Shown piece by piece: positions 34,914 to 42,926 of a DNA stretch of 64,000 bases. Source of the DNA: Flavobacterium sp. N2038 (GTDB taxonomy: Bacteria > Bacteroidota > Bacteroidia > Flavobacteriales > Flavobacteriaceae); the NCBI RefSeq assembly GCF_025947185.1, contig NZ_CP110001.1:2728001-2792000 (forward strand), in the 5' to 3' direction. Every line of letters starts with the position of its first letter. Within the stretch, counting starts at the first letter, position 1. Position numbers and translations under genes: made by a program. The notes below the pieces were generated by a model. The model had not been told where the DNA came from and did not search any database. It saw nothing but the letters and a program-made list of their open reading frames with translations.

Positions 34914-36941
34914 ATGACTACAAACACGATTTTATTATTATTACTTTCTTTAGTAATAGCGGGTGGGTTGTCGTATTTTCAATATTTTTTTAAAGCCAAA
35001 AACAAATCAAATCTGATTTGGTTTTTGGCTTTTTTACGTTTTTTGGCCATATTCGGTTTATTGGTTTTGCTTATAAATCCAATTATATCCAAAAGTTCTC
35101 TCGAAATCACAAAAACACCTTTGGCAATTGCTGTAGACAATTCAAGTTCTATAGAGGCTTTAAAATCAGATAAAAAAGTTGCCGAATTGTATCAAAAACT
35201 AATTTCAAATCCGGCCCTAAAAGAGAAATTTGAAATACAGTCCTATCAATTTGATACCGATTTTAAACCCTATGACAAATTCGATTTTAAAGGAAAACAA
35301 ACCAATCTTGATGAAGTAGCCAAGAATCTAAAAAGCATCAATAAAAACCTGGTTTTTCCAACTGTGATTATAACAGACGGAAATCAGACTACAGGAAACG
35401 ACTATGTATATCGATTTGATCCTGTCAATAAAGTTTATCCTTTGGTTGTGGGAGATACAACCACATTTTTTGATTTAAAAATCAATCAGCTCAACGTTAA
35501 TAAGTACGCTTTTCATAAAAATAAATTTCCGGTCGAAGTTTTTCTTCAATACGCAGGGGACAAAACAACAGCTGCCGATTTTACTATTTCACAGGGGAAT
35601 TCAATTGTAGCAAAAGAGAAAGTTTCTTTTTCTCCGTCAAAAAAAACGGCCACAGTAAATTTACTTTTGCCGGCTGATAAAGTTGGATTGCAGATTTTCA
35701 GAGCAAACATTTCTTCAAATGCAAAAGAGAAGAATAGCTATAACAATATTAAAAATTTTGCTGTTGAAATTATCGATCAAAAATCTACAATCGCGATAGT
35801 TTCAGCAATAAATCATCCTGATATTGCCGCTTTAAAACGAGCAATAGAAGTTAATGCACAGCGTAAAGTAATCTTGGTTAAACCAAATGATATTAATCAG
35901 TTACAAGAAGCTTCTGTTTTGGTTTTATATCAACCAACAAGCGCTTTTAAAGCAGTATTTGATAATAATAAAAATGCAGGAAGAAATACGTTTATTATCA
36001 CCGGAAACAGCACCGATTTTAATTATTTAAATCAACAGCAAAACAATCTGGTTTTTAAAATGAGCGGACAAATTGAAGATTATTTATCTGAATTTCAATC
36101 TCAGTTTAATTCCTTTGCAATAGATAATATAGGTTTCGAGAATTTTCCACCGCTTCAAAATTTGTTCGGAAATGTTTCAACTAACGGAAATGTATCTGTT
36201 TTGCTGTCGTCTAAAATCAGAAACGTTTCTACCAATGCGCCTTTATTGGCTTTCGCCGAAAATCAGGGAAGAAGAACCGCTTTTCTTTTAGGAGAAAACA
36301 GCTGGAAATGGCGTTTACAAAGCCATATCGATAATCAGAGCTTTGAAAAATACGATGTATTTATAGATAAAATAATTCAGTATTTAGCCACTTCGGCCTC
36401 CAAAAAATCATTAGTAGTTACACATGAGAGTTTCTATAATTCAGGGGACGAAATCATTATAAATGCGCAGTATTTCAACAAAAATTATGAGTTTGACGAA
36501 AAAGCAAGACTTACAATTACCGTGACAAATGCCGAAACAAAACAAAGTAAAAACTACGATTTATTAAAAGGAAATAATTCTTTTTCGGCCAATCTGAACG
36601 GATTAGCAGCAGGAAAGTATAATTTTACGGTAAAAGAACTAAATTCTAATACTTCGTATTCCAGTCATTTTGAAATTCTGGATTTTGATATTGAGAAACA
36701 ATTTGTAAATCCGGATGTTTTAAAACTAAAACAATTGGCATTACAAACCAATGGAAAAGCTTTCTTCGAAAATCAGGAAGAAGATCTGATCAATACACTT
36801 TTAGAAAATAAAGAATACAAATCAATAGAAAAGAATGTAACCACCAAAACTCCAATAATTGACTGGGTTTGGTTGCTAATTTTAATTGCTGCTTTATTGA
36901 CGACAGAATGGTTTGTTAGAAAATATAACGGATTATTGTGA
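34914..36941 (+). CDS. Membrane protein with a von Willebrand A-like domain
   Basis: The 675-residue protein begins with two membrane helices (about 4-22 and 34-58). A vWA-like domain follows (about 65-190), with the metal-site-like motif AVDNSSSIE (D-x-S-x-S) and a later VIITDGNQTTGND. The middle part (200-600) is beta-rich. A final membrane helix is at about 645-665 (IDWVWLLILIAALLTTEWFV). The arrangement of N-terminal helices, vWA and C-terminal helix recalls BatA-type and related Bacteroidota membrane proteins, but it is not one of the named Bat proteins. The large middle region should face the periplasm. Function is unknown. Confidence 0.7.
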   Translation: MTTNTILLLLLSLVIAGGLSYFQYFFKAKNKSNLIWFLAFLRFLAIFGLLVLLINPIISKSSLEITKTPLAIAVDNSSSIEALKSDKKVAELYQKLISNPALKEKFEIQSYQFDTDFKPYDKFDFKGKQTNLDEVAKNLKSINKNLVFPTVIITDGNQTTGNDYVYRFDPVNKVYPLVVGDTTTFFDLKINQLNVNKYAFHKNKFPVEVFLQYAGDKTTAADFTISQGNSIVAKEKVSFSPSKKTATVNLLLPADKVGLQIFRANISSNAKEKNSYNNIKNFAVEIIDQKSTIAIVSAINHPDIAALKRAIEVNAQRKVILVKPNDINQLQEASVLVLYQPTSAFKAVFDNNKNAGRNTFIITGNSTDFNYLNQQQNNLVFKMSGQIEDYLSEFQSQFNSFAIDNIGFENFPPLQNLFGNVSTNGNVSVLLSSKIRNVSTNAPLLAFAENQGRRTAFLLGENSWKWRLQSHIDNQSFEKYDVFIDKIIQYLATSASKKSLVVTHESFYNSGDEIIINAQYFNKNYEFDEKARLTITVTNAETKQSKNYDLLKGNNSFSANLNGLAAGKYNFTVKELNSNTSYSSHFEILDFDIEKQFVNPDVLKLKQLALQTNGKAFFENQEEDLINTLLENKEYKSIEKNVTTKTPIIDWVWLLILIAALLTTEWFVRKYNGLL

Positions 36942-37006
36942 TAAAATATAATCGAATTCCTTCCAGCTTTTTGTAATCTAGTGGTTATCAATTAAAAGTC
37001 TAAATT

Positions 37007-37840
37007 ATGAAAGTTAAATTCTTGTTTATTGTAGCAATTTCGATGGTAATTTTTTGTCTTTTTTCATTTTCAAAGACAAATAATGCCAACAAAAGCAATC
37101 TTTTGGAAAACACGATTAATCAACGTTTTCAAGTGCCTCAGGGATTTGTAAGACAAGAGGAATCTAAAACTTCATTTGGATATTTTTTGAGAAATCTTCC
37201 GTTAAAACCTTCGGGTTCAAATGTTTTGTATTTTGACGGTACTATAAAATTAAACAGAAACGTTTATGAAGGAGTTGTGGATTTACCCATTGGAAAACAG
37301 GATTTACATCAATGTGCTGATGCCGTGATGCGTTTACGCGCGGATTATTTTTATAGCCAAAAACAGTACGATAACATACATTTTAATTTCACGAATGGTT
37401 TTCGGGCTGATTTTAGTAAATGGGCCGCAGGTTACAGAATTGCAATTAAAGGCAACAAAACCAGTTGGGTTAAAACTGCAAAACCATCTGACAGTTATGA
37501 AACCTATTGGAAATACTTAGAGAAGGTCTTTATGTATGCAGGAACGGCTTCATTAGAAAAAGAACTCAAACCAATTAATGTTTTAGACATAAAAATAGGA
37601 GATGTTTTTATAAAAGGAGGCTTTCCAGGTCACGCTGTTATTGTGGTTGATATAGCTGTGAATCCAAAAAATAACCAAAAAATTATGCTTTTGGCACAAA
37701 GCTATATGCCAGCACAGGAAATTCAAATATTGAAAAACCCAAATAATAGCTCATTGGGTCCTTGGTATACTATCGATTTTGGAACCTCTCTGAAAACACC
37801 CGAATGGACTTTTAGTTCCTCACAATTAAAACGTTTTTAA
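37007..37840 (+). CDS. DUF4846 exported protein
   Basis: The 277-residue protein has an N-terminal hydrophobic signal (about 4-22) and a domain with the features of DUF4846: GYFLRNLPLKPSGSNVLYFDG, LHQCADAVMRLRADYFY, and IKIGDVFIKGGFPGHAVIVVDIA. The last block has a G-D-V-x-x-x-G-G-x-x-G-H-A-V-I-V-x-D pattern that resembles a cysteine-peptidase/amidase-like core without certainty. Its stop is followed directly by the ATG of the M15 peptidase (TAAATG, no spacer), so the two proteins are probably made together in the periplasm. A cell-wall-related role is an inference from that pairing only. Confidence 0.72.
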   Translation: MKVKFLFIVAISMVIFCLFSFSKTNNANKSNLLENTINQRFQVPQGFVRQEESKTSFGYFLRNLPLKPSGSNVLYFDGTIKLNRNVYEGVVDLPIGKQDLHQCADAVMRLRADYFYSQKQYDNIHFNFTNGFRADFSKWAAGYRIAIKGNKTSWVKTAKPSDSYETYWKYLEKVFMYAGTASLEKELKPINVLDIKIGDVFIKGGFPGHAVIVVDIAVNPKNNQKIMLLAQSYMPAQEIQILKNPNNSSLGPWYTIDFGTSLKTPEWTFSSSQLKRF

Positions 37841-38587
37841 ATGAAACGATTCTTTTTTTTAGTCCTTATTTTTCAAAATGCTTTTTCTCAAGAAATACCG
37901 TTGAATGTTCAAAAATTAATTAAAGCATACCCAGATCAAATTGTTGGTTATAAAGACAATAAAATTATTTTTAGTGATAAATCAATTTTGATTTATGATG
38001 ATTTTAAAAATAAAACGAATCAAGAATTGTTAGATAATCCTGATATTGAGGATCAATTTAAGTATGTTTATAATAAAGCAAATAAGAATTTAATTCCAAA
38101 GGATGATGCAGGAAGAATTCGAAATGAAGCTTTTTTTAAGAAAATTTACGGAAATTCAAAATCAGAAGTTGAATCAAAAATGACTGAAATTATTTGGTGT
38201 CCAAAATTAGTTAATCAAAAAATAAAAGTAACAAGCGTAAATGGAATTGATAAAATAGTAAAAAAACTCTCGGCAGAATTAGATAATAATCCGGAATTTA
38301 AAAAATATATTAATGCTATTGGAGGTACATTTAGTTGGAGAAAAATTTCAGGAACAAACCGATTAAGTATGCATAGTTATGGAATGACAATAGATATTAA
38401 TGTCAAAATTTCCAATTATTGGCAATGGGATTGTAAATGTAAAAATGAAGAAGCTACTCTTTCGTATAGAAATCAAATTCCTCTCAAGCTAGTTTCAATT
38501 TTTGAAAAATATGGCTTTATTTGGGGAGGAAATTGGAAACATTATGACACCATGCATTTTGAGTATCGACCTGAACTTTTGTTATAA
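37841..38587 (+). CDS. M15-family (VanY-like) peptidase, exported
   Basis: This 248-residue protein has a signal peptide (about 1-16, ending AFSQ). The C-terminal half carries the M15 zinc site: S-M-H-S-Y-G-M-T-I-D-I (about 180-190, equivalent to SxHxxGxAxD), then WGGNWKHYDTMHFEYRPE (about 226-243) giving the catalytic Glu/His and the last zinc His. Family members are D-Ala-D-Ala carboxypeptidases or L-Ala-D-Glu peptidases that trim peptidoglycan peptides. The N-terminal half (about 20-130) is not recognised. It is coupled to the preceding DUF4846 gene with no spacer. Confidence 0.82.
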   Translation: MKRFFFLVLIFQNAFSQEIPLNVQKLIKAYPDQIVGYKDNKIIFSDKSILIYDDFKNKTNQELLDNPDIEDQFKYVYNKANKNLIPKDDAGRIRNEAFFKKIYGNSKSEVESKMTEIIWCPKLVNQKIKVTSVNGIDKIVKKLSAELDNNPEFKKYINAIGGTFSWRKISGTNRLSMHSYGMTIDINVKISNYWQWDCKCKNEEATLSYRNQIPLKLVSIFEKYGFIWGGNWKHYDTMHFEYRPELLL

Positions 38588-38656
38588 GTTTTTAAATTAT
38601 TTTATTGTAAAAAATATTACAGAAGAAAGTGGATTACGAATTAAAAATTTATGATT

Positions 38657-39553
38657 ATGGATTTTAGGCTAAAAGTATTTTATACCGTTGCACTTCGCCT
38701 TAATTTCACTAAAGCGGCCACAGAGTTGTATATTTCGCAGCCTGCCGTTTCAAAACACATTCAGGAGCTGGAAGAAAAGTATAAAACTAAACTTTTTGAA
38801 CGTAACGGCTCTAAAATTGCTTTGACATCAGCCGGAGAAATTCTTTTAAAGCATACCAAAAATATACTTGAAATATATCGCGAGATCGATTTTGAAATGA
38901 GTTCATTTATTAGCGAGCGTCAGGGTTCATTGCGATTGGGAGCAAGTACTACTATTTCTCAGTATATTATTTCTCCAGTTTTGGCACGTTTCCATCAAAA
39001 ACAAAAAGATATAAAAGTCAATTTATTAAACGGAAACACAGAACAAATTGAAACCGCTCTAATCAATAAAGAAATCGAAATTGGAATTGTAGAAGGACAA
39101 TCAAAAAATCAATCCATTAAATATACTCAGTTCTTAAAAGACGAATTGGTTTTAGTATGCAGCAGTAAAAATCCCATTGCAAAACAGAATGAAGTTTCTG
39201 TAAACGATTTAAAATCAATGAAATTTATAACCCGTGAGCGAGGGTCAGGTACACTTGAAGTTATAGAATATGCTTTGAAAAATATAAATCTGAACTTAGC
39301 AGATTTACAAATCGAAATGCAATTGGGTAGTACAGAAAGTATAAAATCGTATTTATTAAATTCAGATTGTTTTGCTTTTATGTCCATTCATGCAGTGGGT
39401 AAAGAGCTAAAAAATAACGAATTAATGGTTTTGGATATTGCAAATCTATCCATTGAGCGATATTTTTACGTTATTACATTAATGGGAAAATCCGATGCAT
39501 TATCAGAGATGTTTATTCAAAACATGTCATCTTATTATAACATGAAGTTATAG
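38657..39553 (+). CDS. LysR-family transcriptional regulator
   Basis: The protein has 298 residues from the ATG at 38657 (MDFRLKVFYTVAL); another ATG lies two codons upstream. The N-terminal winged helix-turn-helix (about 1-60) contains NFTKAATELYISQPAVSKHIQELEE, the classic LysR reading head. The C-terminal co-inducer domain spans about 90-295. It is followed after 75 bp by a YeiH-type transporter gene on the same strand. Closest by context are CysB/YeiE-like regulators that control sulfur or YeiH genes, so the transporter is the probable target. LysR genes are usually divergent from their targets; here the two genes are in tandem. Confidence 0.88.
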   Translation: MDFRLKVFYTVALRLNFTKAATELYISQPAVSKHIQELEEKYKTKLFERNGSKIALTSAGEILLKHTKNILEIYREIDFEMSSFISERQGSLRLGASTTISQYIISPVLARFHQKQKDIKVNLLNGNTEQIETALINKEIEIGIVEGQSKNQSIKYTQFLKDELVLVCSSKNPIAKQNEVSVNDLKSMKFITRERGSGTLEVIEYALKNINLNLADLQIEMQLGSTESIKSYLLNSDCFAFMSIHAVGKELKNNELMVLDIANLSIERYFYVITLMGKSDALSEMFIQNMSSYYNMKL

Positions 39554-39628
39554 CCGATCGTATTTTACGATTGGCGGTTTCAATTTAAAGGGGCGAACTT
39601 TGCAGAACAAATATCAAATATCTTTATT

Positions 39629-40600
39629 TTGAAAACTAAAAATCACACATCGTCACAACTATTAGAAGTTAATTATTATTTACAACTGGCCATTTTTGCC
39701 GGTATCATTGTACTGTGTCTTTTTTCTGTAATCTCTCCGCCAATTGCTTTATTATTTGGTGTTATTCTGGTGAATGTTTTTGGAAATCCATTTGTTGAAT
39801 TCAACGGTAAAGCGATTTCCTTTTTACTGCAGTTTTCTGTTGTTGGTCTGGGATTTGGTATGAATGTCGCAAGCGCAGTCTCAGTAGGAAAAGAAGGTTT
39901 TCTGTTAACGGTATTCTCCATCTTTAGTACGCTTATTTTTGGTTTATTATTAGGAAAATGGCTGAAAACCGAAAGAAAAACATCGCACTTAATCTCTTGC
40001 GGAACTGCAATTTGCGGAGGAAGTGCCATTGCAGCAATCGCTCCCGTAATTAAATCCAATGAAAATGAGACTTCAATTGCTTTAGGTGTCATCTTTATAT
40101 TAAATTCAATAGCCTTATTTGCATTTCCGTTTATTGGTCATCAGTTTGATTTGTCTCAAAAAGAATTCGGATTATGGTGTGCCATTGCGATTCATGATAC
40201 AAGTTCTGTTGTAGGAGCAGCAAATAAATATGGTGTAGAAGCATTACAGGTTGCTACAACGGTAAAATTAGCCAGAGCATTGTGGATTATTCCGATATCA
40301 CTTTTAGCGGCATTCACCTTCAAAAATAAAAGCGGAGGTGCTACAGCAAAAATCAAAATTCCATATTTTATCGGATTGTTCGTCGTTGCAATGCTTATTA
40401 ATTCTTATGTGCCATCAGTATCAATGTTTTCAGGGAGTATTGTACATCTTGCTAAAATTGGCTTAACAATTACCTTATTTTTAATTGGTGCAACTTTAAA
40501 CATTAATACTTTAAAATCAGTAGGAGTGAAGCCTTTACTACAAGGAGTTCTGCTGTGGATATTTATCGCTGTAACTTCGCTGTTTATAATCTGCTTTTAA
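39629..40600 (+). CDS. YeiH-family putative sulfate/sulfonate exporter
   Basis: This 323-residue integral membrane protein has about ten helices. It carries the family blocks FLLQFSVVGLGFGMNVASA, SCGTAICGGSAIAAIAPVI (about 122-140) and HDTSSVVGAANKYG (about 189-202), which identify the UPF0324/YeiH family (Cons_hypoth698). It is often annotated as a putative sulfate exporter. No ATG is available before the first helix, so a TTG at 39629 is the likely start. The adjacent LysR regulator supports a regulated transport role. The substrate remains unproven. Confidence 0.87.
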   Translation: MKTKNHTSSQLLEVNYYLQLAIFAGIIVLCLFSVISPPIALLFGVILVNVFGNPFVEFNGKAISFLLQFSVVGLGFGMNVASAVSVGKEGFLLTVFSIFSTLIFGLLLGKWLKTERKTSHLISCGTAICGGSAIAAIAPVIKSNENETSIALGVIFILNSIALFAFPFIGHQFDLSQKEFGLWCAIAIHDTSSVVGAANKYGVEALQVATTVKLARALWIIPISLLAAFTFKNKSGGATAKIKIPYFIGLFVVAMLINSYVPSVSMFSGSIVHLAKIGLTITLFLIGATLNINTLKSVGVKPLLQGVLLWIFIAVTSLFIICF

Positions 40601-40611
40601 CCGTAAATAGA

Positions 40612-40652
40612 AAGCCAAAGATTTCAGTTGTATCACTTGAAATCTTTGGCTT
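40612..40652. terminator. Hairpin between convergent genes
   Basis: Perfect 15-bp arms (40612-40626 and 40638-40652) with an 11-nt loop lie between the stop of the YeiH-type gene and the stop of the minus-strand gene at 40678. No strong T run on either side; probably a bidirectional terminator. Confidence 0.7.
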
Positions 40653-40677
40653 CTAAATTTTGGAAAATTTTAAAAAT

Positions 40678-41634
40678 CTACTTTATATTCGAAAATTTCA
40701 CAACTGGTTTACCTACAGTTTTATACCATTTACCACTAAAAGAAAAATGTCTTTCAATCACAAAGTTAAATTGCTTTTTAGTTTTTGCCAGTGTTGCCAG
40801 TTCTTCAGGCAAATCAACTTCAAAATCATCCTCTGTACCTTTGGCTTTTTTGTACGAACCGGTCGTTGTAATAACAAAGTCTCTGAAAAACTTTTTGTTA
40901 TTATCAGTAACTACAGTGTATGAACCTGACCAATTTGAACTTACACTATTTGATAAAGCATAATAACCCACTTCCATCAAAGACTGGTATTTGCCATCAA
41001 ACCCTGCGATAAGATATAAATAAGCACTATATGGGGCTCCTGGGCCGCCATTAGCATGTACAAGTGATAACGCATACTGATCTTCTCCAATCTGAACAAG
41101 TTTTGGAGTTGGACACTGCGCAAAAGATCCAAATGCTGCAACAGCAGGCTGAAAAGATCTCATTTCCCATGAGTTTCCGTTTTTAGCAAATTTAGCAATG
41201 CCTAATAATCCACCGGAAAAACGACCTGTCTGCAAGCCATCTTCGTCATATTGAGAATGATTAAATGTGAGAATTCTAAATTGATTTCCTTTAGAATCAG
41301 CATAATCAATACTGGAAAGAAGTCTTGTAGCAACACCTCGTTCGTATGGAAATAACTGATCTCCTTCAACTTCATTAACATCAGGAAAAGGCGCCGGTTT
41401 ACAGCTTTTACAATTCCAGCTTACAAAAGTGTTTTTGTCGGCAAGATTATACAATTTTCCCGGAAACAACTTTTGCATCACTTTAATATCATTAAGAGGA
41501 TCAGCCATTTTAAGCGTTCTTTTGGTGTTAAGAATGGTATCACTTACATTTTTCAACAGAACATCCGGTTCTTCCTGAGCATGGCTAAAAGTGGTAAAAA
41601 GAATAAAGAGCAGGTAAAAAGAATTAAGGCGCAT
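40678..41634 (-). CDS. Exported protein of unknown function
   Basis: The ATG at 41634 (MRLNSFYLLFILFTTFSHAQ) gives a clear signal peptide; the frame extends 19 codons further upstream and is rejected. The mature protein is about 298 residues, with a CxxC pair in SWNCKSCKPAPFPD, a Gly/Asn-rich middle (LVHANGGPGAPYSAYLYLIAG) and a Lys-rich C-terminal part. I do not recognise a family. The two Cys may form a disulfide. It is transcribed alone, converging on the YeiH-type gene. Periplasmic or outer-surface location is inferred from the signal peptide. Confidence 0.6.
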   Translation of the reverse strand: MRLNSFYLLFILFTTFSHAQEEPDVLLKNVSDTILNTKRTLKMADPLNDIKVMQKLFPGKLYNLADKNTFVSWNCKSCKPAPFPDVNEVEGDQLFPYERGVATRLLSSIDYADSKGNQFRILTFNHSQYDEDGLQTGRFSGGLLGIAKFAKNGNSWEMRSFQPAVAAFGSFAQCPTPKLVQIGEDQYALSLVHANGGPGAPYSAYLYLIAGFDGKYQSLMEVGYYALSNSVSSNWSGSYTVVTDNNKKFFRDFVITTTGSYKKAKGTEDDFEVDLPEELATLAKTKKQFNFVIERHFSFSGKWYKTVGKPVVKFSNIK

Positions 41635-41764
41635 GAATAAAAATTTTATATAAAAAGTAGTACAAAAATAGGTAATTGCCCTGACGTTCAATTTAAAAAG
41701 ATGGCACTTTTTTACTTCAAAAATTTAAAATAGAAAAATTTTAACAATCTTAAATGGTTCTCTT

Positions 41765-41794
41765 TTGAATTATCTATAAAATAAGGTAAATTTG
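41765..41794 (+). promoter_or_regulatory. Consensus promoter of the S1/P1-like gene
   Basis: TTG (41765-41767, within TTTTG), a 19-bp gap and TAAATTTG (41787-41794) form a textbook Bacteroidota promoter. Transcription should begin near 41800, about 16 nt before the chosen ATG. Confidence 0.75.
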
Positions 41795-41815
41795 ACCCCT
41801 CAAATAAAAAATCAA

Positions 41816-42814
41816 ATGAAAAACTTTAAAATGAAACCAAAATTAATTGCCTTTTTTGCTATAATTGTTGGTTTTTTTACTTTGTCATGGGGAATTGTAG
41901 GCCATGAAAGAATTAATAAAGCTGCTGTGATGGCTTTACCAAAATCGGTTCAGGTTTTCTTTTACAATCACATCGACTTTATTACACAGGAAGCTTCTGT
42001 TCCGGACATTCGTAAATATGCTTTAAACTATAAGGACGAAAATCCAAGACACTATTTTGATATGGAAAACTTTGGTCCAGTAGACAGTATTCCACAAACT
42101 ATGGAAGCGGCAAAGAAAAAGTATGAAGCTAAGTTTTTGAACGATAACGGAATTTTACCTTGGTATATCGAAGATATGATGGTAAAGTTAACTAAAGCTT
42201 TTAAAGAGAAAAACAGAGCCGAAATTTTGTTTCTTGCTGCAGATTTAGGACATTATATTGGTGATGCACACATGCCATTGCATACCTCTGCAAATCATGA
42301 TGGACAATTGAGTGATCAAAAAGGAATTCACTCACTTTGGGAAAGCAGATTACCGGAATTATTTGCTAAAAACTACAAATTAAATGTTCCGCAGGCAACT
42401 TATTATCCAGATGTTCATAAAGCAACATGGGATATGATCAATGATACACATAGTTTGGTTCAGCCTTTGCTTGATATCGATAAGAAATTAAGAACTTCAA
42501 CTCCTGAAAACAAAGTTTTTGAGATGGATGCTGATGGAAAAGTGATTAAAACTAAATACAATACTCCAAAATTCTCTGACGAATATTCTGCAAAACTTCA
42601 CAAAGATTTAAACGGAATGGTTGAAAATCAAATGAGAAAAGCCATTACTGCAACTGCAAGTTTTTGGTACACAGCATGGGTAAATGCCGGAAAACCAGAT
42701 TTGAGTGATTTAGATGCACCTGCTGTTACACAAAGAAACTTTACTTCTTTGCAGGAAGATTTAAAACTATACCAAAAAGGAGATCTATTCGGAATGAGAA
42801 ATCAAAACGACTAA
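41816..42814 (+). CDS. S1/P1-nuclease-like / zinc-dependent phospholipase C superfamily protein, exported
   Basis: From the ATG at 41816 the protein has 332 residues; another ATG lies five codons on, and a longer TTG form overlaps the promoter. A signal/anchor helix (about 8-25) leads to a helical domain with zinc ligands in the family pattern: the N-terminal W-G-I-V-G-H-E-R-I, then HYIGDAHMPLHTSANHDGQ and IHSLWESRLPE. These three His/Asp-rich blocks build the trinuclear zinc site of S1/P1 nucleases and phospholipase C. The action could be on nucleic acid or phospholipid outside the cytoplasm; sequence alone does not decide. A strong promoter and a terminator show that it is a single-gene unit. 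Confidence 0.85.
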   Translation: MKNFKMKPKLIAFFAIIVGFFTLSWGIVGHERINKAAVMALPKSVQVFFYNHIDFITQEASVPDIRKYALNYKDENPRHYFDMENFGPVDSIPQTMEAAKKKYEAKFLNDNGILPWYIEDMMVKLTKAFKEKNRAEILFLAADLGHYIGDAHMPLHTSANHDGQLSDQKGIHSLWESRLPELFAKNYKLNVPQATYYPDVHKATWDMINDTHSLVQPLLDIDKKLRTSTPENKVFEMDADGKVIKTKYNTPKFSDEYSAKLHKDLNGMVENQMRKAITATASFWYTAWVNAGKPDLSDLDAPAVTQRNFTSLQEDLKLYQKGDLFGMRNQND

Positions 42815-42862
42815 ACTCAATTTTATTTCAAGTTTAAAATTTCTGAAATAAATATTAAATAT

Positions 42863-42899
42863 AAAAAAGCCTCAAATTATTGAAATTTGAGGCTTTTTT
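42863..42899. terminator. Bidirectional terminator
   Basis: Perfect 16-bp arms (42863-42878 and 42884-42899) with a 5-nt loop. The arm ends are A6 and T6, so a T run is formed on both strands. It separates the S1/P1-like gene from the convergent LTA-synthase-like gene. Confidence 0.9.
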
Positions 42900-42926
42900 A
42901 TATCGTTATTTTAGCAAAGCTAAAAT

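Noticed and set aside
40628..40963. Plus-strand ORFs opposite the exported protein gene
   Set aside because: The minus-strand frame has a signal peptide and a normal composition over its whole length; the plus-strand frames are shadows of it.
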